A stretch of 64,000 bases of DNA, taken from assembly GCF_902167145.1 (NCBI RefSeq), contig NC_050101.1, forward strand, positions 113,427,789 through 113,491,788. Reading direction: 5' to 3'. Shown piece after piece: positions 55,601 through 64,000 of this stretch. The DNA comes from Zea mays. Lineage: Eukaryota; Streptophyta; Magnoliopsida; Poales; Poaceae. How positions within the stretch are numbered: position 1 is the stretch's first letter; every line of letters begins with the position of its first letter. The position numbers were made by a program, and so were the translations under genes. Under the pieces are notes generated by a model that was given only the letters and a program-made list of their open reading frames with translations, was not told the DNA's origin and did no database searches.

Positions 55601-55789
55601 TCAGTAGGAGACCTCGTCCTCCGCCGAATTCTAACGGGGGAGGGACGGCACAAGTTATCACCCTTATGGGAAGGACCCTTCATAGTAGCAGAAGTCACTC
55701 GGCCCGGATCGTATCGCCTCACTCAGATGGATGGCACAGAAGTTGGGAACTCCTGGAACATAGAGCACCTCAGAAAGTTTTATCCCTAG
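52604..55789 (+). CDS. pol: Pol: RT, RNase H, second RNase H, integrase (intact)
   Basis: In frame with gag-protease across the TAG at 52601. RT: HPEWLANPVLVLKK, MCVDYTDLNKHCPK, active site YVDDVVIK, GFIVSHRGIEANP. First RNase H: LLLYISCTTHVVSTALV to LRHYFDDHKVIVVT. Second RNase H-like domain: YFDGSLKLQGAGAGI, NNAAEYEALIHGL, YRDSLVVISQ; Tat-group elements are known to have gained this extra domain. Integrase: HAGQCGIH and CEAC of the HHCC finger, catalytic Asp in GLDMIGPF, Asp in ITDLGSNFTS, Glu in NGQVERANG, then a C-terminal module (GDLVLRR, LWEGPFIVAEV, HLRKFYP). All catalytic residues are present and there is no stop or frameshift. The first ATG in the frame (52667) lies inside RT, so translation most likely enters by readthrough of the UAG. 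Confidence 0.92.
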   Translation, partial: ESALVQFLQDNRDVFAWQPADMPGVPRELAEHKLKVYPQARPIRQKLRRFTPDKREAIRAELARLVAAGFIREVLHPEWLANPVLVLKKNKVDWRMCVDYTDLNKHCPKDPFGLPRIDQVVDSTAGCSVLSFLDCYSGYHQISLAKEDEEKTAFITPFGAFCYTSMPFGLKNAGATYQRAIQTCLADHWGKRVEAYVDDVVIKTENSENFIEDLQLVFNSLRRYRWKLNPEKCVFGVPAGKLLGFIVSHRGIEANPDKIEAIMKMEAPRSQKKVQRLTGCMAALSRFISRLGEKGLPFYKLLKKVDKFQWTSEAQEALDALKKFLTTPPVLKPPRRAMPTQPAEDLLLYISCTTHVVSTALVVERIEEGHAYPVQHPVYFISEVLGPSKKKYPQVQKLLYAVLLTARKLRHYFDDHKVIVVTGFPIGDILHNKEAIGRIAKWACELGSHDIEFRPRTAIKTQALADFVSEWTEQQVPDNPETAEVWRMYFDGSLKLQGAGAGILFTAPGGEHLKYTLQLLFPASNNAAEYEALIHGLNIAISLGVKRLMVYRDSLVVISQINKEWDCSSDSMGKYCATVRKLEDKFEGLEFHHIERDRNTAADVLSKLGSSRTQVPPGVFVQEILQPSISMDQTEECNIINQPESDSDDWRRLIIKYIKNEEEPDDKNSVERIARQSAHYTLIGEELYRRGASGILMKCVLPSTGKQLLEEVHAGQCGIHAASRTLVRKVFRSGFYWPTAKNDAAELVQRCEACQYLSKQQHMPAQQLQTIPVTWPFACWGLDMIGPFKKAQGGYTHVLVAIDKFTKWIEFKPIASLTSAKAVEFIQDIIFRFGIPNSIITDLGSNFTSSEFFDFCEQKSIQIKYASVAHPRANGQVERANGMILEALRKRVFDKNEKFAGKWIRELPYVVWSLRTQPSRALHGNTPFFMVYGSEAVLPADLKFGAPRLIFESIAEAEATRLEDVDVLEEERLNAVIQSARYQQTLRRYHDKAVRQRFFSVGDLVLRRILTGEGRHKLSPLWEGPFIVAEVTRPGSYRLTQMDGTEVGNSWNIEHLRKFYP

Positions 55790-56805
55790 CGGTATTTCAA
55801 AACCGCTGGGGCGACAATGTATTCTGTAAAGTGGAAATATGTCATCAATAAAGAGAGATTTCAAAGATACTCGGCTCGTTTACGATTGACTTGCATTCTT
55901 ACTTAACTCGGGGTGACCACTATGCCCTACAAACGGAGCAATCGACTTAAGTCGGCAACGACTTAAGGCGGTGCAACATGCTCACGCTTACTTAACTCGG
56001 GGTGACCACTATGCCCTACAAACGGAGCAATCGACTTAAGTCGGCAACGACTTAAGGCGGTGCAACATGCTCACGCTTACTTAACTCGGGGTGACCACTA
56101 TGCCCTACAAACGGAGCAATCGACTTAAGTCGGCAACGACTTAAGGCGGTGCAACATGCTCACGCTTACTTTACTCGGGGTGACCACTATGCCCTACAAA
56201 CGGAGCAATCGACTTAAGTCGGCAACGACTTAAGGCGGTGCAACATGCTCACGCTTACTTAACTCGGGGTGACCACTATGCCCTACAAACGAAGCAATCG
56301 ACTTAAGTCGGCAACGACTTAAGGCGGTGCAACATGCTCACACTTACTTAACTCGGGGTGACCACTATGCCCTACAAACAGAGCAATCGACTTAAGTCGG
56401 CAACGACTTAAGGCGGTGCAACATGCTCACGCTTACTTAACTCGGGGTGACCACTATGCCCTACAAACGGAGCAATCGACTTAAGTCGGCAACGACTTAA
56501 GGCGGTGCAACATGCTCACGCTTACTTAACTCGGGGTGACCACTATGCCCTACTAACGGAGCTATCAGCTAAAGTCAATGGTGGCTTAAGCTGGCGCAAC
56601 ATACTCGCACTTATGTAATTCAGGGGATGACTTCCATATCCCGCAAACAAATTTCATAATCATCATGCGTCACTACCACACATTTACGAACCAATAAATT
56701 CTGATACAATAAGAGAGTAATTGTGTCATTCAAACGATAAACTGATGTCTTCTAACAAATACTCGATCATGCTAACCGCGCGCTCAGAGCACGCAAAATG
56801 TTTCT
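55790..56805. other. Pol 3' region up to the antisense gene
   Basis: Non-coding; contains the 89-base array and about 220 bases of unique DNA. Transcripts of pol and of the antisense gene converge here. Confidence 0.7.
55895..56585. repeat. 89-base tandem array, nearly eight copies
   Basis: ACTTAACTCGGGGTGACCAC recurs at 55901, 55990, 56079, 56168 (one base changed), 56257, 56346, 56435 and 56524, always 89 bases apart; the last copy decays after about 60 bases. Copies are almost identical. Each unit contains the inverted pair CGACTTAAGTCG and the related block CGACTTAAGG. No open frame runs through it. Confidence 0.95.
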
Positions 56806-59800
56806 CTATTTCGCAATGTCCTTTTCAGGAGCGACCGACGAAGTAGGACGACTCGAGGAATCGGGGGCAGCATTCACGTCAGCCTTTATGTCTTCAGGAA
56901 CAATCACGTCGGGTCTCCTCATTAAGATTCGTCCAGCACGAATAGCCTTGTCCATGGCTTTATCGCGCTGGGCTTTGAGAGTAGCCGCAGTCTCTTCGGC
57001 AACTTTAGCAGCCAGCCGAGCGGCCTCTAACTCCTGGGCAATGGATTTCTTGGAAGCTCGGAGTTCTTTGATGGTGGCATCCTTCGCTGATATCAATTGC
57101 TTAAGGCGGGTCACTTCGTCCGCAGATTCTTGCAGCCTGCAACGCTGATTGTCCAGTTCCTCCATTGTAAAGCGGTGACTCCTCTCCAAGATGGTCAGCG
57201 AGTTGCTGGAATCACGATACAATCTGTCTAGATTGTCACGAGAAGCAACAAGGATGCGTTTTTCTTCCTGCAAACAAAAAATCAACTCCCTCAGAAACCA
57301 AGCAAGTAATAAGAGCATAACAAGACAAGGCACGGTTTTGTAAGTTACCTTTTCAGAGTCAAGCCGAGCATGAAGAGAAGAACTCAGGGCATTGGCGTCA
57401 TCCAAGGCAGCGGAGACCTGATTTAATTCGGTTTGGCTCTGAGAGTACTTCTCCTCGAAGTCAGCGCACCGTTGAGCCATTTCAGCCTGATCTCGGGAAT
57501 GTTTTTCCTCAAGAACTGCAATCTGCCGAGTCATTCCTAGCAAGAGGTAATCAAACAAAACGAGGTCAGAAGGTGAAACAGTCCACAACAAAGGCGAAGA
57601 GAAGAAAAAGGGCACTAACCAGCGTTAGTTGCCTCCAGCCCGGATACACGACGATGAAGTGACACCGGATTCCAACACGCAAGAGACGAAGCCACTTCTG
57701 GGACGGAAGCACCCTGCAATCTCAGCTAGCTGGCCATCCCATCTACCAAAGCCTGATGAGAAGAACAAATGAACATAATGACAAAAGTTCATGCAACATA
57801 AAGAACAAGCTAAAATACAGCACAATACCTGGAGGTTGGAAAAGAACGAAGGGATCCCCAAGTCAGGAGAAATCAGCTGATAACCAGGCGCAAGGCCACC
57901 ACCCGAAGCAGCTTGCGACGGACCAGTTGGAATCAGTTCAGTGCCTTCAACAGAGCCAAACGCCCGATCAGCGGGGACGCTGCCCTCTAAAGCGCCTCCC
58001 TGGTCCAAGGTTTGGGCTACCACCATGCAGCCAGAGTGTGGAGGTGATCCCGCGTGAACGTCCATGGAAGTGCAGGAAGGGGACCCTGCTTGGGCACCCT
58101 CGGGGGCTGGGTCATAGTTGGCACTGCCCACTTGAGCCGGGTCATCCCCGGCAGCACCCTCGGGGGCTGGGCAGTGGCTTACACTCTTCACCCGAGCTAA
58201 GTCATCCCCGACGACATCCTCGGGGGCTGGGCATGTGTCAGCACCATTCTTGAGGTCCAGGCTCTCCGCAGTGACCACCTCTAAGGTTGACGGGCCTTCA
58301 GCCACTTCCATGGGACCGGGACAATCCAAGTCAGCATCCCGACCCTCGAGATCGCGCTCTAAGGTCGACGAGGCACGGGATGATCTCAACCCAGCATCAG
58401 GCACGGCAGCGCAAGTCTCTGTTGCATCATCATCCACTGGCTCTGATAACAAGTCCTTTGGGACCATATCCTCAAGAGTTTGATCAAAGTTGGCCAGGGA
58501 CAGTTCTTGCAGACCAATGAGGGCAGACAAAGCAGGAGAGGGAACCCCACTACTTCCACCGCTGGCGATGAACTGCCGACTGTTTTTCCGAGTTAAAGGA
58601 GCTTCATTTTCTTCCTCCTCATCTTCCACAGTGACAACACAAGTAGCACCCACATTGAGATCAGTAGCAGTTTGGGTACACCCATTGGGGTCGGCGTCAG
58701 TAAGTCCAGTCGCAGGCACTCCTTCAGTAGCAGGAACTGAGGTACCAGCGTCCTCATCAAAACTGGATACTCGCCGGAGGCGTCTCCTTTTCTTCTTTTG
58801 CTCATCAGCAGAAGGCTCAGGCTGATTGTTTCGGCTAGGATGCCTCGGGCGAGTACTGACAGGTTTCGGGATATCCAAACTTGTATCAACCTCTGGAAGG
58901 GGCACCACTGCCAACGTACCAACAGGAGCAGCGTCGGAGGAATCTTCAGCTAACAGGTCAAGCATATCATTTATGTCCGCATCACTAGGGTTCAGGGGCA
59001 CTTCAAAATGAACCTGCCGTTCATCATCAGGAATCTCCCCAAGCGAAGCAACCAAAGTACTGACTTCTTCAGCAGAGGGTCGCACTCTAAGGCCCAAATT
59101 GCCATCAGACACAGGCGGATTTGACACAAAAAGGGTGAAGGCTTTGGGAGGAGGCAGGTTCCAGGCCGAGTATGCTGCTGGAGCACCAACATTTGACACC
59201 TTACCCCTGAGGATCATTTCAAGATGGCTTACCAAGTCTACAGAAGGAATTCTCCTATTGGTAACCCGAGTTGAGTCGGCCAGCCCTCGATACAGATATG
59301 CTGGATAGGCTCTATCTTTCAGTGGCTGAATGTTCTTGAAAACAAAGTCAGCGACCACAGCTTCAACAGTTAGACCTCTCTCTTTCAGCAGTCCTACTTC
59401 AGTTAGCAACACACCTGCCTCAGCCACTTCCTGATCTGTGGGAGACTCGGTCCAGCTCGGAGTGCGAACGTCTGGCTGCCTTCCCGACCGGGAAGGGAGA
59501 GAATTTCCATAGTTATCAACTATGAACCACTCTAGACGCCACCCCTTAATACTGTCCTTGAGGGGAATCTCAAGATACTCAGTTTTCCGCCCGCGGCGCA
59601 TCTCCAAACTGGCACCTCCGACCAACTGATGTTGTCCCCCGGCCATCCCAGGGCGACAATGATACAAATACTTCCATAAGCCGAAATGCGGCAGCACGCC
59701 AAGAAAGGCTTCGCATAAGTGGACGAAAATGGAGATTTGCATAATGGAATTAGGGTTCAAATGGGTCAAGTTAATGTGGTAGAAATCAAGGAGGCCGCGG

Positions 59801-60072
59801 AAAAAGGGGGAGATGGGAAGGCCGAGGCCGCGGAGAAGAAAAGGAGCGTAGACTACAGACTCGTGGGTATCCTCTGTCGGGACAGTAGTCCCGTGGCAAA
59901 TCCGCCAAGAGCAGAGTTCCCGCGGAGGAAGAACCCCGATGGATACGAGGTGGAGAAGTTCAGCTTCGGAAATAATGGACATATGGTTACCTGCGAAAGG
60001 CAACTGGCTGTTGGGGTCGATTGGAGGGATCACCGCAGCAGACGAGCTCACAGTTTTCCTCTTGGGCGCCAT
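56806..60072 (-). pseudogene. Antisense gene of the plus-strand element, PF04195-like, one stop
   Basis: Exons on the minus strand: 60072-57829 (start MAPKRKTVSSS; an ATG at 60084 is also in frame), 57752-57620, 57536-57349 and 57267-56806; the introns have GT-AG ends. The N-terminal domain matches the other two antisense genes (RGLGLPISPFFRGLLDFYH, SIMQISIFVHLCEAFLG, WRLEWFIVDNYG), followed by an acidic Pro/Ser-rich middle with KKKRRRLRR, then a long coiled coil in exons 3-4. If intron 1 is spliced, exon 2 has a TAG at 57726-57728, otherwise open, probably a former CAG. If intron 1 is kept, the frame ends at 57625 (819 residues from 60084). So a shorter product may be made. Function unknown. 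Confidence 0.75.
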
Positions 60073-60299
60073 CTTGATTTTCACCAGCGAACAGAGTAGG
60101 AGGCGAATGGCAGAGAGGATTCAGAGGCGGGAATGCAAGAACTAGGGCACGGAAAGCAAAGGCGGCTAAAAGCGCAGCTCTTATGGGATATTCTCGAGCC
60201 AGATACCGTTTCAAAAGTGCCCAGTCATCACCTGGCGGTTATTTCCGAAACCCCAGCATGCCACGTGGTCATCCGGCGGTTATTTCCAAAACGCCGACG

Positions 60300-60885
60300 T
60301 GCCACTTCATCACTCGGTTATCTTCCTCAAAATAACTCATGCGGTCGGCTATCATTCGGCGTTGACTCTAAAACGCTGATTTCATATTCAGTCGCTCGGC
60401 ATTACCTCTAAAATGCCGACGTCACCCTCCAGTTACTCGGCGTTGCCTCTAAAACGCTGATCTCGTGTTCGATTGCTTGGCATTACCTCTAAAAAGCCGA
60501 TGCCAACCTCCAGTCACTCGGCGTTGCCTCTAAAACGCTGATCTCGTATTCAATCGCTCGACATTACTTCTAAAATGCCGACGTTGACCTTCAATAACTC
60601 GGCGTTGCCTCTAAAACGCTGATCTCGTATTCGATCGCTCGGCATTACTTCTAAAATGCCGACGTCGACCTTCAATCACTCGGCGTTGCCTCTAAAAAAC
60701 GCTGATCTCGCATTCGATCGCTCGGCATTACTTCTAAAAATGCCGACGTCGACCTTCACTCACTCGGCGTTGCCTCTAAAACGCTGATCTCGTGTTCGAT
60801 TGCTCGGAATTACTTCTAAAATGCTGACGTCGACCCTCAATCGCTCGGCGTTGCTTCTAAAACGCCGATACCGACTACAAGATTA
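60300..60885. repeat. 81-base array of alternating hairpins, about seven copies
   Basis: CTCGGCGTTGCCTCTAAAACG recurs at about 60436, 60517, 60598, 60679 and 60763, with diverged copies at both ends. Each unit has two half-units, CGGCGTT...AACGC and CGGCATT...AATGCCG, both inverted repeats with a TCTAA loop. The array lies just upstream of the antisense gene's start at 60072. Confidence 0.88.
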
Positions 60886-61059
60886 CTCGGCAGCTACTTC
60901 TGGAAGCGTCAGTGTGATGCACAAGTTATTCATCTACTGTCTCAAAAGAATCAGTTCTATAATCAAGGAAAGCGAGTCATCAAGAAGAGGCCAACGTCAT
61001 TCTTTCATTAAGGGAAGACAATAAAGCTTACAAATCAACTCTTTGCGAGTTGATGCTTC

Positions 61060-61150
61060 CCTACTATTACTACATTACATTACTACTACTACTATACTAC
61101 ACTGTACTACTCTACATTACTACTACATTATTCTAACTACACTATACTAA
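61060..61150. repeat. Simple CTA/ACT-rich repeat
   Basis: Irregular TACTACTACTATACTACACT-type low-complexity DNA just after the end of the small antisense gene. Confidence 0.8.
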
Positions 61151-61170
61151 TATCTAAAGACCAGTGGTGT

Positions 61171-61609
61171 TTAGCCACTGGCCTTGCTGCTGCTGCCACC
61201 GCCGCCGCCCTTGGTGCTGCCCTTGCTGCTGCCGCCTCTAGTGCTGCCCGTGCTGCTGCCACCTCTGGTGCTGCCCTTGCTCCCGTCGCCGCTGCCGCTG
61301 CCGTCACCGTCGCCGTCGCCACCGTCGTTGTCGTCGTCATCCTCGTCCTCGACGCCGTCCGAGTCCTCCTCATCCGAGGAGTACTCCGACTCATCCGAGC
61401 CCTCGAGCCCGGGGCGCTCGACGGCCCGGATGTACGTCCAGACTTCCGCGGCAATCCCCTGGGAGTCGTCTGAATCATCAGACGACGCCGGGGGAGAGAC
61501 GGGAGCTGGAGACCCCTCGGACTCGGAGGAGAACTCCTCCTCCGAGTAAGTCGCCGAAGTCCTCCGACGGAGGAGTAGGCTCGCGCTTGCGTTTGTTACT
61601 CTTGCCCAT
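61171..61609 (-). pseudogene. Second, small antisense gene with acidic and Gly/Ser-rich tail
   Basis: Start MGKSNKRKREPTPPSEDFGD (ATG 61607-61609) with a nuclear-signal-like KRKR. One extra T near 61548 then shifts the frame; the continuing frame (YSEEEFSSESEG, SSDDSDDSQGIAAEVWTYIR, a run of Asp/Glu, then Gly-Ser-Lys-Thr repeats) is open to TAA at 61171-61173. About 145 residues if joined. A TATA box (CTATAAATAGC) lies about 85 bases upstream of the ATG. The triplet repeats at 61180-61330 produce long shadow frames on the plus strand, which I do not annotate. The product is unrecognised; the highly acidic, ordered composition argues for a real former gene. Confidence 0.5.
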
Positions 61610-61688
61610 GGCAGAAGCAGACAAGAGAGAAGAGAAGGATGCAGTAAAGAACAGCGAAGAGATGTGAAAAAACCAGAGGAGCAACGAC

Positions 61689-61700
61689 GCTATTTATAGA
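61689..61700 (-). promoter_or_regulatory. TATA box of the second antisense gene
   Basis: TTCTATAAATAGCG on the minus strand, about 85 bases before the ATG, with no other TATA-like motif nearby. Confidence 0.6.
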
Positions 61701-61709
61701 AGGGAAAGG

Positions 61710-62802
61710 CAACCGCTCACCTCCAACCGTGGTCACCGAACAGTCGCAAAGCATTCAATAAGCACTTCCACCAATCTGAAGACACGTCAGACGGCTGACG
61801 CCGTTTCACGCAACACTACACCCATTGGGACTCCAGTCAACAGCGCAAAGGATATGATTACACTCGCCGTCCCATCACATTACTACTCAGAAGTAGCCGG
61901 CTATAACACTCAGCGTACCAAGCCGTCCCTTGCCCACACCCATTGGGGGGGGGACGCCCAGGAATTGTCAGTATATTTTTCAAAACGGTCACATCTGTGC
62001 AGGGCACGCAGTGAATACCTCAAGACAAAAATGAGATATCAGTAAGGACCAGAGGAAAGCCAAATATAGCCAGCGAAGTACAAAATATGGCCGACAGAAG
62101 CGACGTGAAGACTAGACAGAGAACGTCCATCAAACGTCCAATCAGTCACAGAAGCAAATAAATTGCACTACCTAGCAAGATATGGATAGATTGCAAACTC
62201 GGCTGCTAAAGACAAAATATATGCTGACCTCTGCAGCAAAATATTGATGACACAATGCTGACCTCCAAAGCATAATGCAAATAACTTCATGCCAATTTCT
62301 ACAAACGAAAGGGATGAATTTCAGCAAAGAGGCACGAAAGGAAGACCTTCGAATGGATTATCCTTAAAAAAATCCATTTGAAGGTCGAGGACTACACCCA
62401 TTGGGTGCACCTCCGGTGCACCCCATGGATTATCATTTCAAGCCAAGATAGTGCCGACTTCTAAGGCGAGGGACAAGATTAAAAAACCAACTCTCAACCA
62501 AGATGCAGGAGCACAAATGGAGATAATTTCTGGGGAAGACCTTTGAGTAGATTGTTTTCTAAAATCTACTCAAAGCTCGGGGGCTACACCCATTGGGTGC
62601 ACCTCCGGTGCACCCAATGAAGTTCAGAATTCTACAAAATTGAAATGCCGACCTCTAAGGCACAGGCATGAAACCAAGCTTCGGTCAAATGAGTGATCGG
62701 AGCAAGAGACAGCAGGGAGACTTTCTTCTTCAAAAACACCCGCAAGTTGGACCTAGGATCTTTGGGCTGATTACTTCTAAATTAACCCAAAGATCGGGGG
62801 CT
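61710..62802 (+). other. Non-coding 3' region and polypurine tract of the plus-strand element
   Basis: No gene seen. A 33-base block, CTACACCCATTGGGTGCACC plus TCCGGTGCACCC, occurs at about 62391 and 62584; its start, CTACACCCATTGGG, is also at about 61818, and CCACACCCATTGGGG is at 61934. Each block follows a stretch like AAGATCGGGGGCT. The copy of that stretch at 62790-62801 (AGATCGGGGGCT) directly precedes the 3' LTR and is the likely polypurine tract. Confidence 0.65.
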
Positions 62803-63430
62803 TGTGGGGGATAGATATCCCCCGGGTCCACTAAAGGAGTAAAAGACCTCACGAAAGGCCCAAGGGCCCCATAAATCATGAGGTCATTCCTTCGTGGGCC
62901 TGGGGAGAAACAACCAACAAGGCAGAGCGACGTGATACCAGATTGGTGCAAGCCCGGATGGCCCACAACGTCGAGCGAGTAAATCGCAACAGAGACTCGA
63001 CTTTCCCGCACTGAAGCCCCCATGCAACGGAGCCATGCGAGGATAAGTCGACGAGGGTTACGTAGGGATAAACTCAATAGGTTCACTACCTTTTAGCTAC
63101 TTGTTGTTATCATATCCACATGTACTGCCCCACGGTCGAGTATATAAGGCCTAGAGGGCACCCCTTCAGAACGATCGACCCTATCTTACTTAGCCACCCA
63201 CAACAACTCTCTGTGTCTTCAATCCAGAGAGCCCTCTTGTAACCACGCTCACATACTCACCAGGACGTAGGGTGTTACACATCTCTAAGCGGTCCGAACC
63301 TGTAAATCTTGTCCACTGTCCCTCGTGTGATCGGCACGAACCATTTTGCTACAGTCGTCGACACCGTCCTACTCCTAGAAACACCTTGAGGGGCAACCCC
63401 GGGTGTGCGGTCGGACCCAAAACACCGACA
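62803..63430 (+). repeat. 3' LTR of the plus-strand Tat-type element
   Basis: 628 bases, about 99 % identical to 49106-49731. Ends CACCGACA followed by CGTTC. Confidence 0.95.
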
Positions 63431-63435
63431 CGTTC

Positions 63436-64000
63436 CAACAGTCATCTTGCTCGTCGGCTCTCATCACCCTGCGCCACCTCAATTAGTGCACCCAACATCT
63501 GTCCTAGCCACCAGCCATGAATAAGGGTGTGTATGTTTCCTCCTAGATTATATAAGTTTGATTATGGTAGAATGGTAGGAGGGTAAAATATCACTTTGGG
63601 TAGCTTATTTTAGCTTATCTGTGATTCCAAAGTGATATTTTACCCTTCTAACCTTTCACCATAATCCAACTTATATAATCTAGAAGAGAAACAAACAAGA
63701 CTTAATCCCCGTAGCTATACACACAAGCAAGCACACGAGCGGCGATAGCATAACCATCACGTGGGAGCAGCGACATGACCTGGCCACTACTCAGGTCTAA
63801 ACTGACATAGTTGTGACAGCTTTTTCTCAAGGTTTAGGGATTACCGAACAATCTAGCTATCATGAGAATCTAGATATCGCGAGGCTTATATACATAGGAA
63901 GATCAAGAGGTCTACACGGTTTAGGGTTTAGGAAACGGCAAATCCTTCCGCCGCGATGACTCGACGGATTATGCATTCACGTTGATTTGAGCGATTCTCA
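63436..64000. other. Low-copy flank with one MITE, no gene seen
   Basis: Outside the MITE at 63535-63702 the sequence has no recognisable gene. TTTAGGGTTTAGG at about 63921 is a short telomere-like motif, too short to mean anything. Confidence 0.6.
63535..63702. mobile_element. Tourist-like MITE with 75-base arms
   Basis: 168 bases; ends GGGTGTGTATGTTTCC and the inverse of GAAACAAACAAGACT, flanked by TAA duplications (63532-63534 and 63703-63705). The arms stay complementary far inwards (CTAGATTATATAAGTT against AACTTATATAATCTAG, and GGGTAAAATATCACTTTGG against its inverse), so the whole element folds into one hairpin. Confidence 0.85.

Larger units (their letters stand above)
49106..63430 (+). 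mobile_element. Nearly intact Tat-type Ty3/gypsy element with antisense genes
   Basis: 14,325 bases with LTRs 49106-49731 and 62803-63430 and perfect CGTTC duplications (49101-49105 and 63431-63435). The LTRs differ by about six substitutions and two single-base indels by eye, about 1 %, or roughly 0.4 million years at the usual grass LTR rate. Order: LTR, primer-binding site, gag-protease-RT-RNase H-second RNase H-integrase in one frame (broken only by two TAG codons), an 89-base tandem array, an antisense gene on the minus strand, an 81-base hairpin array, a second small antisense gene, polypurine tract, LTR. The second RNase H domain and 3' antisense genes place it in the Tat group. I do not name the family. 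Confidence 0.95.

Noticed and set aside
55895..56585. CRISPR-like regular repeats
   Set aside because: Units are contiguous with no unique spacers, and the setting is a plant retroelement; it is a tandem array.
61184..61549. 121-residue Leu/Pro/Ser-rich plus-strand frame
   Set aside because: Antisense shadow of the triplet repeats of the small minus-strand gene.
63921..63933. Telomere-like TTTAGGGTTTAGG
   Set aside because: Only two units, expected by chance in a window of this size.

Overview
The window looks like intergenic DNA of a large, repeat-rich grass genome, most likely maize (Zea) or a close relative. Nearly all of it is transposable elements, many nested, and several resemble high-copy maize families (Huck/Flip-like and cinful-zeon-like LTR elements, a solo LTR rich in the CCGGACAGTCCGG motif, CACTA and Tourist elements). 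Family names come from memory of such sequences, not from a search. No ordinary host gene, rRNA, functional tRNA or CRISPR array was found.

Layout. 1-4929 is the 3' part of a plus-strand Ty3/gypsy (Tat-type) element ending in its 3' LTR (3601-4929). 5355-6682 is a solo LTR with a CCTTT target duplication. 7558-29045 is a complete but decayed minus-strand Tat-type element (duplication ATATT). It is split by a young 7.3-kb gag-only element at 15898-23201 (two 641-bp LTRs, duplication GCGGC) that landed in its RNase H region. 29046-38052 is low-copy AT-rich DNA with two Tourist-like MITEs and a 1.4-kb CACTA deletion derivative (32999-34434, duplication ATT). 38114-48596 is a Mutator-like element lying between two (TA)n tracts. 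49106-63430 is a nearly intact plus-strand Tat-type element (duplication CGTTC). A last Tourist-like MITE lies at 63535-63702.

The most interesting unit is the Mutator-like element. It carries two convergent genes whose reading frames stay open through every predicted splice: a 13-exon Ulp1-type cysteine protease gene (933 aa, plus strand) and a 10-exon FAR1/MULE-type transposase gene (964 aa, minus strand) with a FAR1-like N-terminus, DDE core, SWIM finger and CCHC knuckle. It therefore looks autonomous, and it sits inside a TA microsatellite.

The second theme is antisense coding. Three separate LTR elements each carry, opposite in strand to gag-pol, a spliced gene of one family (it resembles the Pfam family called putative gypsy-type transposon, PF04195). 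The copy in the gag-only element is open from start to stop. Two copies have a convincing TATA box about 135-145 bases upstream; a third element has a second small antisense gene with its own TATA box. The two Tat-type elements, in opposite orientations and clearly diverged, also share a UAG codon at the same place between protease and reverse transcriptase, which suggests stop-codon readthrough.
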